Assembly: GCF_000743945.1 (NCBI RefSeq)
Contig: NZ_CP009238.1
Coordinates: 1,895,070 to 1,959,069, forward strand
From: Basilea psittacipulmonis DSM 24701
GTDB lineage: Bacteria; Pseudomonadota; Gammaproteobacteria; Burkholderiales; Burkholderiaceae_B
Reading direction: 5' to 3'
Length of the DNA: 64,000 bases
The position numbers and the translations under genes were made by a program. The notes under the pieces were generated by a model. That model made no database searches, had not been told where the DNA came from, and saw only the letters and a list, made by a program, of their open reading frames with translations. Each line of letters begins with the position of its first letter. The first letter of the stretch is position 1. Positions 35,610-45,667 of this stretch are shown piece after piece.

Positions 35610-37145
35610 TTACTGTACTGTTTCTTCTTTTGGAAAAGACAACGGTGATATAAGTTTTTTATCATCGACAATATCGTTATAAATTAATGGTTCATGCTCT
35701 GGCATATGCCTTAAATCATAAGGACTGTAGCGTGAATCCGTTAAATTTGTATCAACACCAATCCATTGTGAAAATAACGATAAAAAATCAAATCCACTAA
35801 AATATTTATCATACATCTGATGAGTCGTGCTATCGCTACTTAATATTAAAAATGGAATTCGATAAGCATTCAAAATATTAGAACTCACTCTTACACCATT
35901 TTCTTGAACAGACATGCCATGATCAGAGAAATACATCAAAGAATAACTCTCTCCTTGCTTTTCTAAAATATCATGAACTTGTCGAAGAAAGGCATCTGTT
36001 TTTTCAATCGAAGCAAGGTAACAATTTGGTACTTTTCTCACAAACACACGATAATGATTAGAAAAATAAAACAAGCGATCACATGGATTAGGATGAGAAC
36101 CAAACGTATGCAATACGATGAGCTTGGGTTTTTCTGTTTTTTCTTTCAAATAACTTCTTAATGAATTCAACAATACAAAATCATCCGTTTTTATCGAAGA
36201 ATAATCGCCTAAATTTAAAAATTCTGTCTGAGAGGAATATTTAGCGATTGCACTAATAGGACTATCATGCTCTCCCACAAACCCTTGATTACTAGCCCAA
36301 TAAGTTTGATAACCAGCGGTATTGGCCAACGTTATAAAATTATTATTCAGCTGATAATGAATACCATCTTCCGTCTTACTTAACATTCGAGACAATGAGC
36401 GAACCGTATTAAAACTCGTTGAATAAGCCTTGTTAAAAAATACGCCATTAGCAGTATTTAAAAAAGGAGTGGTTAGATGAGAATAACCGTACACTGAGAA
36501 ATAATCGGCTCTTGCACTCTCACCAATAACTACCACGTAATAACGATAACGAGCATAATTTTGATTTTTTTCAAGCACCCAATCTACAGGCTTATTCCTT
36601 ATTGATTCCATCAAGGCAATGTTTTCTTCGTATTCTTTGCCCAACTTATAAAATTTATAACTACTTTGAACAGGAAATGAAAAATAAACGAGGGTAGAAA
36701 AAACAAGAATAAATATAAGTTTTGAAATTCGATTCAGCTGGCTAAACTGAATAAGTGGCGTTTTTCGCCCAAAGAAACATAACACCAATAAAAGTATAAT
36801 AAAGATGCCTGCACCGACATATGTTTTAGGAGGTATCGTAGAAAGAAAACCTATCGCCTCCGTAGCATTAGTCTGAACAACCGCTACATACGTTTCTAAA
36901 TTAAGTATTACCCCCCCCATATAAGTTTTAAATAAAACGCCAAATACCGTGCTTATAAGCCCCAATGGCAACAACAAATAAAGACAATAACGATTACCTA
37001 ATGCAAGAAGAAAGCAAAAAATAAATACCGCCATTTCTTTTTTGTTTAATGTTCTATCCGTCCAATCCCCTAGAATAATAAACAAAGCAATAATCAACGT
37101 TAAAGAAAGAAAAATATAAAAACGATCTTTAGCGACTACACCCAC
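35610..37145 (-). CDS. Phosphoethanolamine transferase (sulfatase-like)
   Basis: The 511-residue protein has four to five N-terminal membrane helices (to about residue 160) and a periplasmic alkaline-phosphatase/sulfatase fold. The metal-binding Glu lies in VIGESARADYFSVYGY near 208-223, TTPFL follows, the likely nucleophile Thr lies in FNTVRSLSRM near 247-256, and the second metal site SDHGMS is near 409. This is the EptA/OpgE/CptA type that adds phosphoethanolamine to lipid A or other envelope glycans. The exact acceptor cannot be told. It starts at GTG with AGAGGTG just upstream. A terminator separates it from the antiporter gene upstream, so it has its own promoter. Confidence 0.85.
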   Translation of the reverse strand: MGVVAKDRFYIFLSLTLIIALFIILGDWTDRTLNKKEMAVFIFCFLLALGNRYCLYLLLPLGLISTVFGVLFKTYMGGVILNLETYVAVVQTNATEAIGFLSTIPPKTYVGAGIFIILLLVLCFFGRKTPLIQFSQLNRISKLIFILVFSTLVYFSFPVQSSYKFYKLGKEYEENIALMESIRNKPVDWVLEKNQNYARYRYYVVVIGESARADYFSVYGYSHLTTPFLNTANGVFFNKAYSTSFNTVRSLSRMLSKTEDGIHYQLNNNFITLANTAGYQTYWASNQGFVGEHDSPISAIAKYSSQTEFLNLGDYSSIKTDDFVLLNSLRSYLKEKTEKPKLIVLHTFGSHPNPCDRLFYFSNHYRVFVRKVPNCYLASIEKTDAFLRQVHDILEKQGESYSLMYFSDHGMSVQENGVRVSSNILNAYRIPFLILSSDSTTHQMYDKYFSGFDFLSLFSQWIGVDTNLTDSRYSPYDLRHMPEHEPLIYNDIVDDKKLISPLSFPKEETVQ

Positions 37146-37159
37146 TTTAACACCTCTAA

Positions 37160-37195
37160 AAAAACAGCTTAGTCATAAAAACTAAGCTGTTTATT
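37160..37195. terminator. Terminator after the Na+/H+ antiporter gene
   Basis: AAACAGCTTAGT (37162-37173) pairs perfectly with ACTAAGCTGTTT (37181-37192). A run of T follows on the minus strand. Confidence 0.9.
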
Positions 37196-37214
37196 TTATC
37201 GTTCTTTATTACCT

Positions 37215-38579
37215 TTATAAAGTAGGCAATAACACGAACATCAAGCCTGCAATAATCGTGGGGATAGCCGCAGCTGCCAACAAATAATGCGGGGCGATGC
37301 TTTGATCGGGGAAGAAGCGTTTTAACAAAGAGAATCCTGCTGGATTAGGGGCATTAGCAATGACCGTTAATCCACCACCTGTCACCGCTCCAGCGACCAA
37401 CATATAACGCCAAAACTCTGATGTCCCATCCACCAAAGATCCCAAATAGGTCAATGCCGCATTATCCGTGATCGCTGTCAATGCCGTGGTACCAAAGAAC
37501 AAGACGGTAGGACTTAATCCTCCCAACAAATCTTGCAACCACCATTTTTGCAAGCCACCTAGAATAATTAATCCTGCCAAGAAGAAACCCACTAATAAGC
37601 CCTCTTTGATCAATAAAGGATTTTGATGGCGTTCATACGCTTGTGTATAACCTATAAATAGCATTAACAAACCTAAAAACACGCTCGCGTGATGTGCTGA
37701 AAGTACCACGCCCAATAAGAACAGACAGTGCATCGCAATCACCACTAATGGCACGGGTTCACGTGTATCTTTTGATACCTCATCAGAAGTGCTAGAAGCG
37801 GCTAACAATTCTTTACGAATCATAAACGTCAAAATACTTGAATTAATCAAAACCGCAATAGCTGCTTTCCACCCAAAATGCTCCATCATATAAGCAGTAT
37901 CCCAGCCAAATGTTTTTGCAACCATCAATACAGGTGGTGCGGCATAGGCTGTCAACACACCGCCAATCGATACGTTTACAAATAACACACCGATCACAAG
38001 GTATTTATTAAAAGTGTTTTGGCTAATCGCAAAATAAGTGCCACCCAAGGTTAAGGCTGCTAACGTCATCGCTGCAGGTTCTGTAATCAACGATCCTGCC
38101 AATGGCACCAAACAGATCGTGATAAAAAACTGAGCCACACGCGTATCAACAGGGGCCAATTTTGCCAATCCTTTTACCACACTTGAAACAAGCTGTAGAA
38201 TCGGACGACTGGAGGCAACCACCATAATCGTAAAGACAAACAGAGGTTCAGTAAATTTATGTTCGGCCGCCAACGCATCTAAATAAGCAATGGCCCCTAA
38301 TTGTCCTGTCGCCGCTTGCGATAATGTATTCGCATCACTCAAATGATGAGAAACATCCGCACCAACTCCCTGAAAAATAAACATAAAGCCAATGAGTATG
38401 GCCGCCCACACTCCAAAGACAATTTCCACTTCAGACATCAAGTGCCAAAAACCTGAGTGTCTCGTATCCATGTGTGCTAATTTTGCAAACTTTGAGACTG
38501 AGAATGTATGTATAATCGCTAAAGCAAATAAAATCGTTGCGATAATTTCAATTGTTGAGGGTGCAATCCAGGTTTGCAT
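37215..38579 (-). CDS. Putative Na+/H+ antiporter (DUF1504/PF07399-like)
   Basis: This 454-residue integral membrane protein has about 12 helices. It contains SLITEPAAMTLAAL near residues 162-175 and FGTTALTAITDNAALTYLGS near 370-389, where ITEP and TDNAA resemble paired transport motifs of the NhaD-like and PF07399 antiporters. The likely role is sodium/proton exchange; this is from family resemblance only. GGAGG lies 11 bases before the ATG at 38579, which is preferred over a GTG at 38597. It is monocistronic, with its own terminator, and divergent from ubiA. Confidence 0.8.
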   Translation of the reverse strand: MQTWIAPSTIEIIATILFALAIIHTFSVSKFAKLAHMDTRHSGFWHLMSEVEIVFGVWAAILIGFMFIFQGVGADVSHHLSDANTLSQAATGQLGAIAYLDALAAEHKFTEPLFVFTIMVVASSRPILQLVSSVVKGLAKLAPVDTRVAQFFITICLVPLAGSLITEPAAMTLAALTLGGTYFAISQNTFNKYLVIGVLFVNVSIGGVLTAYAAPPVLMVAKTFGWDTAYMMEHFGWKAAIAVLINSSILTFMIRKELLAASSTSDEVSKDTREPVPLVVIAMHCLFLLGVVLSAHHASVFLGLLMLFIGYTQAYERHQNPLLIKEGLLVGFFLAGLIILGGLQKWWLQDLLGGLSPTVLFFGTTALTAITDNAALTYLGSLVDGTSEFWRYMLVAGAVTGGGLTVIANAPNPAGFSLLKRFFPDQSIAPHYLLAAAAIPTIIAGLMFVLLPTL

Positions 38580-38664
38580 AAAGTAAAATACCTCCACATG
38601 TTAAATAAAGTTCTCTTAACAAAAGAACCTATTTTACCAAAACAAAACTTAGCCACCACACAAA

Positions 38665-39630
38665 ATGAGTGTGCAACATGATTTTAAACATATGAATCCT
38701 GAAAAAACAGATAATAAGCCTATCTCACACCACGACCTAAACGACATCCGCCTTAATGACTGGGTCAGCAAATACTTACCTGTATCTTGGCAACCTTATG
38801 CTCGTCTTTGTCGCCTCGATAGACCAGTGGGGACATGGTTAACATTATTGCCTTGTATTGCGGCATTGATTCAAGCTGCACACGGACTGCCAGACATCGG
38901 GCGATTGATCGTTTTTAGCCTAGGGGCTTTATTAATGCGAAGTGTGGGATGTACCATTAACGATATTTGGGATAGAGACTTTGACAAACATGTCGAACGA
39001 ACACGCTATCGCCCTCTAACGAATGGGGATCTGTCTCTCAAACAAGCCGTTATGTTTCTTTTAGCACAACTGGTCTTAACGGCTTGCCTTTTGTTTTTCC
39101 TAAATACCTATACCATTTATTTGGCCATTGCCGTCGTGCCTTTGACCATTATCTATCCTTTATGCAAAAGATTCACCTATTGGCCTCAAGTGGTGCTGAG
39201 TTTGGCCTTTAACTGGGGGATGTTAATGGCTTGGACAGACACACTTAACACGTTGCCTTGGGGAGCCGTGCTGATGTGGTTAGGGGCAGTCACATGGCAA
39301 ATCGCTTACGATACGATGTATGCCTATGCAGATTTAAGCGATGATGAAAAACTTGGGTTAAAATCTACAGCACGCTTATTCCAACAAAATGGATTATACT
39401 GGTTATCTTATTTTTATACGTTAACCGCACTATTATGGCTAGTCGGGGGAATATTACTTGATATGAGCATCGGATATTACGTTGCTTTGGCCATAATTAC
39501 AGCGTTTTTAGTGTGGCAACTCTACCAATTTGATTTAAAAAATCCCGCGAGAAATTTTCAACTCTTTAAAATCAATATTTGGACTGGGGTGCTACTTATT
39601 GTTGCAAGTTTACTTGGTGTCTTGCAATAA
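38665..39630 (+). CDS. ubiA: 4-hydroxybenzoate polyprenyltransferase
   Basis: UbiA attaches the polyprenyl tail to 4-hydroxybenzoate in ubiquinone synthesis, in the inner membrane. The 321-residue protein has eight to nine helices and the two Asp-rich motifs: NDIWDRDFDKHVERT near residues 98-112 and YADLSDDEKLGLKS near 219-232. RYRPL follows the first motif. The N-terminal 35 residues before the conserved part are longer than in E. coli UbiA, and an in-frame ATG at 38692 is an alternative start. gltS follows after 30 bp. Confidence 0.93.
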   Translation: MSVQHDFKHMNPEKTDNKPISHHDLNDIRLNDWVSKYLPVSWQPYARLCRLDRPVGTWLTLLPCIAALIQAAHGLPDIGRLIVFSLGALLMRSVGCTINDIWDRDFDKHVERTRYRPLTNGDLSLKQAVMFLLAQLVLTACLLFFLNTYTIYLAIAVVPLTIIYPLCKRFTYWPQVVLSLAFNWGMLMAWTDTLNTLPWGAVLMWLGAVTWQIAYDTMYAYADLSDDEKLGLKSTARLFQQNGLYWLSYFYTLTALLWLVGGILLDMSIGYYVALAIITAFLVWQLYQFDLKNPARNFQLFKINIWTGVLLIVASLLGVLQ

Positions 39631-39660
39631 CACATCAGAATAACTACTCAAAGGACTAAT

Positions 39661-40866
39661 ATGGAATTTAATGCCTATTACACACTTATTTTTGCAACGA
39701 TTGTTCTGTTATTTGGACGTTTTTTAGTCAAAAAGATCAAATTCTTGCAAGACTTCAACATCCCTGAACCTGTTGCAGGGGGCTTAGTGGCCGCCATCTT
39801 ATTACTCATATGGCACAGTGTTCAAGGTACCAGCTTTACCTTTGACGGCAATCTACAGCGGACATTCATGTTAATGTTCTTTGCCTCCATCGGTTTGAGT
39901 GCCGACTTTTCTCGTCTCAGAATGGGTGGAAAGCCTCTTATTATCTTTTTATTCGTGGTAGGGGCATTCATTATTGTTCAAAACGTTGTCGGTGTGTCCA
40001 TGGCGATGTTATTAGGACTTGATCACTCTGTTATCGGCCTTATCACTGGTTCTGTTACCTTAACAGGCGGACACGGTACGGCAGGTGCATGGGGTGGTGT
40101 GTTTGAAGCAAAATACGGACTCACCAGTGCCAAAGCCATTGGTATTGCCAGTGCGACGTTTGGTTTAGTATTAGGTGGATTGATCGGTGGACCTGTTGCT
40201 CGTCGTTTAATTAATAAAGTAAGAACACCAGGATTAAATACTATTGATGATGGTTCGCAAGACCTAGAGTTTGAACGTCCCAAACACCAACGTTACATTA
40301 CGTCTAGTGCGGCGATTGAAACCCTAGCCATGTTCGCGGCTTGCTTGGTATCTGCTGAAATTTTAACCGCGGCGACCAAAGGAACTTGGATTGAATTACC
40401 TCAATTCGTTTGGGCCTTAGCCAGCGGTGTTGTCATTCGTAATTTCCTAGTATTGGTCTTCAAAGCCAATATGTTCGATCGTGCGATTGATGTATTTGGC
40501 AACGCGTCATTATCCTTATTCTTGGCAATGGCGTTATTAACATTAAGATTGTGGGAATTGGCTGACTTAGCCGCACCGATCCTTATCATCTTAGCGGTAC
40601 AAACTATCGTGATGATTTTATACGCTTATTTTGTGACCTTTAGAGTCATGGGATCTAACTATGATGCCGCTGTTTTAGCCGCTGGACATTGTGGTTTTGG
40701 GATGGGTGCTACGCCAACAGCCATTGCAAATATGCAGGCCATTACGGACAAATTTGGTCCCTCTCATAAAGCATTCCTAATCGTTCCCATGGTAGGAGCT
40801 TTCTTTATTGATATTATTAACGCAGCGATTCTACAATTATTTAATAGCTTACCGTTTATTAATTAA
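39661..40866 (+). CDS. gltS: Sodium/glutamate symporter
   Basis: The 401-residue inner-membrane protein matches GltS: IPEPVAGGL near residues 35-43, the FFASIGLSADFSRLRMGGK segment near 73-91, GGHGTAGAWG near 137-146 (first re-entrant loop) and GHCGFGMGATPTAIANM near 341-357 (second re-entrant loop). It takes up glutamate together with sodium. It is the second gene after ubiA and is followed by a strong terminator. Confidence 0.95.
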   Translation: MEFNAYYTLIFATIVLLFGRFLVKKIKFLQDFNIPEPVAGGLVAAILLLIWHSVQGTSFTFDGNLQRTFMLMFFASIGLSADFSRLRMGGKPLIIFLFVVGAFIIVQNVVGVSMAMLLGLDHSVIGLITGSVTLTGGHGTAGAWGGVFEAKYGLTSAKAIGIASATFGLVLGGLIGGPVARRLINKVRTPGLNTIDDGSQDLEFERPKHQRYITSSAAIETLAMFAACLVSAEILTAATKGTWIELPQFVWALASGVVIRNFLVLVFKANMFDRAIDVFGNASLSLFLAMALLTLRLWELADLAAPILIILAVQTIVMILYAYFVTFRVMGSNYDAAVLAAGHCGFGMGATPTAIANMQAITDKFGPSHKAFLIVPMVGAFFIDIINAAILQLFNSLPFIN

Positions 40867-40882
40867 ACAAAGCATTTATGCG

Positions 40883-40916
40883 AATGCCCAGTGTTTTTAT
40901 GCTGGGCATTTTTATT
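40883..40916 (+). terminator. Terminator after gltS
   Basis: AATGCCCAG (40883-40891) pairs with CTGGGCATT (40902-40910), followed by a T-rich run. Confidence 0.9.
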
Positions 40917-41316
40917 TATTACGCCTGCATCCTGCAAACTTAATCTACTTCCCAAAACATACTACCCACTTAATCGCTGTTTTTTATACATAAGCGTTAT
41001 CCTGATAACTTAACTTAATAAACTTACTTAATTTACTTAATTTAATGAACGATCTTTATAACGTCACCGCCCATACGAATAAGGCGTGTTTTACTACCTT
41101 TACAACCCAACACCCTTTTCTGCACCGTCCACCTCAAAAAACCATCAACCCCGCTTCCTCACACGCCACTCAAACGTACCATCACAAAAAAAGCTCAGCC
41201 ACCTACTCAAACATCTTGACCACGATATTAACCTGCTTCTAAGCCATCAAGCACGCTTCCTCACACGCTGTCTCACACACCTCATCACACGCCACCCCAA
41301 CGTACCATCGCAAAGA
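40917..41316. repeat. gltS-rpoC intergenic region with 126-bp-spaced repeat
   Basis: No gene is seen. CACACGCCAC-C-AACGTACCATC-CAAA occurs at about 41160-41188 and again at 41286-41314, a period of 126 bp. The second copy runs straight into the rpoC terminator, while the first is followed by AAAAAAGCTCAGCCACCTACTC, which looks like a decayed copy of that terminator. The plus strand is poor in G, as in the 18.8-19.3 kb repeats. Confidence 0.6.
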
Positions 41317-41348
41317 ATAAAAAAAAGCCGAGGCACTTACCTCGGCTT
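41317..41348 (-). terminator. Terminator after rpoC
   Basis: On the minus strand AAGCCGAGG (41348-41340) pairs with CCTCGGCTT (41333-41325), followed by seven T. Confidence 0.93.
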
Positions 41349-41365
41349 CATATGATGAAAAGAAA

Positions 41366-44300
41366 TTATTCTTCGTCTTGTCCCTCATCATCACTTGATG
41401 AAGTAGGGATGAACATGGATGCAAATGGGTTCACATTTGTATCGCTTGGAATAATCTCATCAATTTCGGCATCAATCTCTTTGAATGGGTTTTCCAAACC
41501 AGACGAATGGCTAGAATACGCTTCGTCTAAGATTTCTGATGCAGGGGTTCCCGCACGTTGTGCAATAGCTTGATGATAAGCCAACCCTGTACCAGCAGGA
41601 ATCAAACGACCCACGATTACGTTCTCTTTCAAGCCACGTAAATCGTCACGTTTACCCATGATAGCCGCTTCGGTCAAGACACGAGTTGTTTCTTGGAACG
41701 ATGCAGCCGAGATGAACGAATCAGTAGATAAAGATGCTTTTGTAATACCTAATAAGATATTTTCATACGTCGCAGGCACTTTACCTTCAGCGATGACGCG
41801 ATCATTCTCATTCAACATTTCTGAACGTTCTACCTGTTCACCTGGAATAAACTTCGTATCACCCGCATCAATAATATTGACACGACGCAACATCTGACGA
41901 ACAATCACTTCAATGTGTTTGTCGTTAATTTTTACCCCTTGTAAACGATAAACGTCTTGAACCTCGTTCACAATATAAGCAGCTAATTTCTCGATACCTT
42001 GCAATCTCAAAATATCATGAGGGTTTGCAGGACCATCGACAATCAACTCACCTTGGTTAACCACTTGGCCGTCATGAACTAATACTTGTTTTTCTTTAGG
42101 TACTAAGAATTCATGTGTCGTACCGTCTGTTTCAGTAATAACAAGACGTTGTTTACCTTTTGTATCCTTACCAAAAGAAATCGTACCTGTCACATCTGCC
42201 AAGATACCTGAATCTTTAGAAGCACGTGCCTCAAAGACCTCAACCACGCGTGGAAGACCACCCGTAATATCTCTTGTTTTCTGAGATTCTTGAGGAATAC
42301 GAGCCAACACTTCACCTACGCCGACTTCTTGACCATCACGAACGGTAATCAACGCACCGACTGGGAAAGAAATGCTGACTGGATGATCAGTACCCGCCAT
42401 CTTAATTTCTTCACCATCGTCATTGATTAACTTCATCAATGGACGAGCCGCTGTCTTACCGCCACGAGATTTAGGCGTAATCGCTACCAAAGTTGACAAG
42501 CCTGTTACTTCGTCCATTTGGCGAGCCACAGTAACACCTTCCTCAATGTTCTCAAAGCGAACTTTACCTTGGTATTCCGAAATGATTGGACGCGTTAATG
42601 GATCCCATGTCGCCAAACGAGCACCCGCTTTCACCACTTCACCATCACCGACCAATACTGTCGCACCGTATGGTAGTTTATGACGTTCACGCTCACGACC
42701 GTTATCATCAAAAATCATCACTTCGCCAGAACGAGAAATAGCAATACGTTCACCTTTTGCATTCGTCACATAACGCATGCTACTTGCAAATCCAACAGTA
42801 CCTGCTGATTTCGTTTCTACTGAAGAAGCCACGGCTGCACGAGATGCGGCACCACCGATGTGGAACGTACGCATCGTCAACTGTGTACCAGGTTCACCGA
42901 TAGACTGTGCTGCAATCACACCAACGGCTTCACCTGCATTCACCATAGAACCACGACCCAAGTCACGTCCATAGCAGTGTGCACACAAACCATGACGTGT
43001 CTTACATGTCAATGGAGTGCGAATCTTCACTTCATCGATACCAATTTTATCGATCAACTCTACTTTATCTTCGTCTAATAGAGTGCCCGCATAAATAATC
43101 GTTTCTTGTGTATCAGGATGGATAATATCAACTGCCGCCACACGACCTAAAATACGGTCACGTAATGGCTCAACCACCTCACCACCTTCAACCAAGGCTT
43201 TCATGAGGTAACCATCTGTCGTACCGCAATCATCTTCTGTGATCACTAGGTCTTGAGTCACATCCACCAAACGACGAGTCAAATAACCAGAGTTTGCTGT
43301 TTTTAACGCCGTATCCGCTAGACCTTTACGTGCACCGTGAGTGGAAATAAAGTACTGCAATACATTCAAACCTTCACGGAAGTTCGCTGTAATCGGTGTT
43401 TCGATAATCGAACCGTCAGGTTTAGACATCAAACCACGCATACCCGCCAACTGACGCATCTGAGTCACCGAACCACGGGCACCTGAGTCAGCCATCATAT
43501 AGATTGAATTAAACGACTCTTGACGCACTTCTTGTCCAAAGCGGTCGATCACAGGCTCTGTTGCCAATTTTTCCATCATCGCTTTAGAGACGCGATCACC
43601 AGCTTTACCCCAAATATCCACCACGTTGTTATAACGTTCTTGGGCGGTAACCAAACCAGACGCGTGCTGTCTTTCAATCTCACGCACTTCCGTCATCGCT
43701 TCTGAAAGGATTTTCTCTTTTGAGTCAGGAATCAACATATCTTCCATCGCAATCGAGATACCTGCACGTGTAGCCAAGCGATAACCGTTTGCCATCAATT
43801 GGTCAGCTAAAATCACCGTATCGCGTAAACCGCAACGACGGTAAGATTGGTTGATCAAACGAGAAATTTCTTTCTTCTTCAAAGGTTTGTTCAACACTTC
43901 AAAAGGCAAGCCTTTAGGCAAAATCTCACTTAATAAAGCACGACCTACTGTTGTTTCAACACGTTTAAGTTTAGAGGTCCATTCGCCGTTTTCATCTTTG
44001 AAATACTCAGGCAAACGTACCGTAATACGTGTTTGCAACTCTACTTCGCCATTGTCTAAAGCACGTTGAACTTCTGCCAAATCAGCCAAGAACATCCCCT
44101 CGCCTTTTGCGTTAATACGCTCACGAGTTGTATAGTACAGACCCAAGACCATATCTTGAGAAGGTACGATAGAAGGTTCACCGTTGGCAGGGAACAAAAT
44201 GTTATTTGACGCCAACATCAATGTACGTGCTTCTAGCTGTGCTTCCAAAGACAAAGGTACGTGAACCGCCATTTGGTCACCGTCGAAGTCGGCGTTAAAG

Positions 44301-45667
44301 GCCGCACACACCAATGGGTGTAACTGGATCGCTTTACCTTCAATCAACACAGGTTCAAACGCTTGAATACCTAAACGGTGCAAAGTCGGTGCACGGTTAA
44401 GCATTACTGGGTGTTCGCGAATCACTTCTTCTAAGATGTCCCAAACAACTGGTTCTTGGGCATCTACCAAACGGTTAGCAGGTTTCAAGCTCGTTGCCAA
44501 GCCCATAGAGATCAAACGGTTAGCAATAAACGGCTTAAACAATTCCAAAGCCATCAACTTAGGCAAACCGCACTGATGCAATTTCAACTGTGGACCCACC
44601 ACAATAACCGAACGACCTGAGTAGTCAACACGTTTACCCAATAAGTTTTGACGGAAACGACCACTCTTACCTTTAATCACATCAGACAATGATTTCAACT
44701 GATGCTTGTTCGCACCTGTCATCGCTTTACCACGACGACCATTGTCTAACAAGGAATCAACCGCCTCTTGTAACATACGTTTTTCGTTACGCACGATAAT
44801 ATCAGGTGCGTTGGATTCTAATAAACGTTTCAAACGATTGTTACGGTTAATCACGCGACGATACAATTCGTTCAAATCAGAAACGGTGAAACGACCACCC
44901 TCAAGCGGCACCAAAGGACGTAAATCAGGAGGCAATACAGGTAACACCTCCATAATCATCCACTCTGGCTTCATGCCTGATCGTTGGAAACCCTCTAATA
45001 CTTTTAGACGTTTTGAAATCTTTTTGATTTTCGCTTCTGAACCTGTTACTTTCAATTCAGCACGAAGATTCTCAATCTCTGCATCCACGTCAATCGTACG
45101 AAGTAATTCAGCGATCGCCTCTGCTCCCATCAAGGCCACAAAGTCATCACCGTACTCTTCAACTTTTTGAACATAGTCCACATCAGACATAATCTGACCA
45201 CGTGACAACGGTGTCATGCCTGGCTCAATCACGCACCAAGCCTCAAAATACAACACACGTTCAATGTCACGTAATGTCATATCAAGAACCATACCTAAAC
45301 GAGAAGGCAAGCTCTTCAAGAACCAAATATGGGCAACTGGACTAGCCAACTCAATATGACCCATACGTTCACGACGAACTTTTGAGTCCGTCACTTCTAC
45401 GCCACATTTTTCACAAATAATACCGCGACGACCAGGTCCTTTATATTTGCCACACAAACATTCGTAATCTTTGACTGGACCAAAAATACGTGCACAAAAC
45501 AAACCATCGCGTTCTGGTTTATGTGTACGATAGTTAATCGTCTCCGATTTTTTCACTTCTCCATATGACCATGAACGGATTTTTTCAGGAGACGCAATAC
45601 CGATCTTAATGGCATCAAATGTTGTGTCCTGATTTATCTGTTTGAATAAACCTGCTATGCTTTTCAT
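41366..45667 (-). CDS. rpoC: RNA polymerase beta' subunit
   Basis: This 1433-residue catalytic subunit of RNA polymerase carries the N-terminal zinc site (Cys residues in [21 protein letters not shown] near 69-89). The active-site Mg2+ motif NADFDGD is near residues 463-469. The second zinc site, [13 protein letters not shown], is near 905-917, and the trigger-loop region ([16 protein letters not shown]) is near 935-950. The C-terminus is acidic. Length is normal for betaproteobacteria. Its ATG overlaps the rpoB stop by 4 bp. A strong terminator ends the operon just downstream. Confidence 0.98.
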   Translation of the reverse strand: MKSIAGLFKQINQDTTFDAIKIGIASPEKIRSWSYGEVKKSETINYRTHKPERDGLFCARIFGPVKDYECLCGKYKGPGRRGIICEKCGVEVTDSKVRRERMGHIELASPVAHIWFLKSLPSRLGMVLDMTLRDIERVLYFEAWCVIEPGMTPLSRGQIMSDVDYVQKVEEYGDDFVALMGAEAIAELLRTIDVDAEIENLRAELKVTGSEAKIKKISKRLKVLEGFQRSGMKPEWMIMEVLPVLPPDLRPLVPLEGGRFTVSDLNELYRRVINRNNRLKRLLESNAPDIIVRNEKRMLQEAVDSLLDNGRRGKAMTGANKHQLKSLSDVIKGKSGRFRQNLLGKRVDYSGRSVIVVGPQLKLHQCGLPKLMALELFKPFIANRLISMGLATSLKPANRLVDAQEPVVWDILEEVIREHPVMLNRAPTLHRLGIQAFEPVLIEGKAIQLHPLVCAAFNADFDGDQMAVHVPLSLEAQLEARTLMLASNNILFPANGEPSIVPSQDMVLGLYYTTRERINAKGEGMFLADLAEVQRALDNGEVELQTRITVRLPEYFKDENGEWTSKLKRVETTVGRALLSEILPKGLPFEVLNKPLKKKEISRLINQSYRRCGLRDTVILADQLMANGYRLATRAGISIAMEDMLIPDSKEKILSEAMTEVREIERQHASGLVTAQERYNNVVDIWGKAGDRVSKAMMEKLATEPVIDRFGQEVRQESFNSIYMMADSGARGSVTQMRQLAGMRGLMSKPDGSIIETPITANFREGLNVLQYFISTHGARKGLADTALKTANSGYLTRRLVDVTQDLVITEDDCGTTDGYLMKALVEGGEVVEPLRDRILGRVAAVDIIHPDTQETIIYAGTLLDEDKVELIDKIGIDEVKIRTPLTCKTRHGLCAHCYGRDLGRGSMVNAGEAVGVIAAQSIGEPGTQLTMRTFHIGGAASRAAVASSVETKSAGTVGFASSMRYVTNAKGERIAISRSGEVMIFDDNGRERERHKLPYGATVLVGDGEVVKAGARLATWDPLTRPIISEYQGKVRFENIEEGVTVARQMDEVTGLSTLVAITPKSRGGKTAARPLMKLINDDGEEIKMAGTDHPVSISFPVGALITVRDGQEVGVGEVLARIPQESQKTRDITGGLPRVVEVFEARASKDSGILADVTGTISFGKDTKGKQRLVITETDGTTHEFLVPKEKQVLVHDGQVVNQGELIVDGPANPHDILRLQGIEKLAAYIVNEVQDVYRLQGVKINDKHIEVIVRQMLRRVNIIDAGDTKFIPGEQVERSEMLNENDRVIAEGKVPATYENILLGITKASLSTDSFISAASFQETTRVLTEAAIMGKRDDLRGLKENVIVGRLIPAGTGLAYHQAIAQRAGTPASEILDEAYSSHSSGLENPFKEIDAEIDEIIPSDTNVNPFASMFIPTSSSDDEGQDEE

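Noticed and set aside
44706..45170. 154-codon plus-strand frame opposite rpoC
   Set aside because: Antisense shadow of a conserved essential gene.
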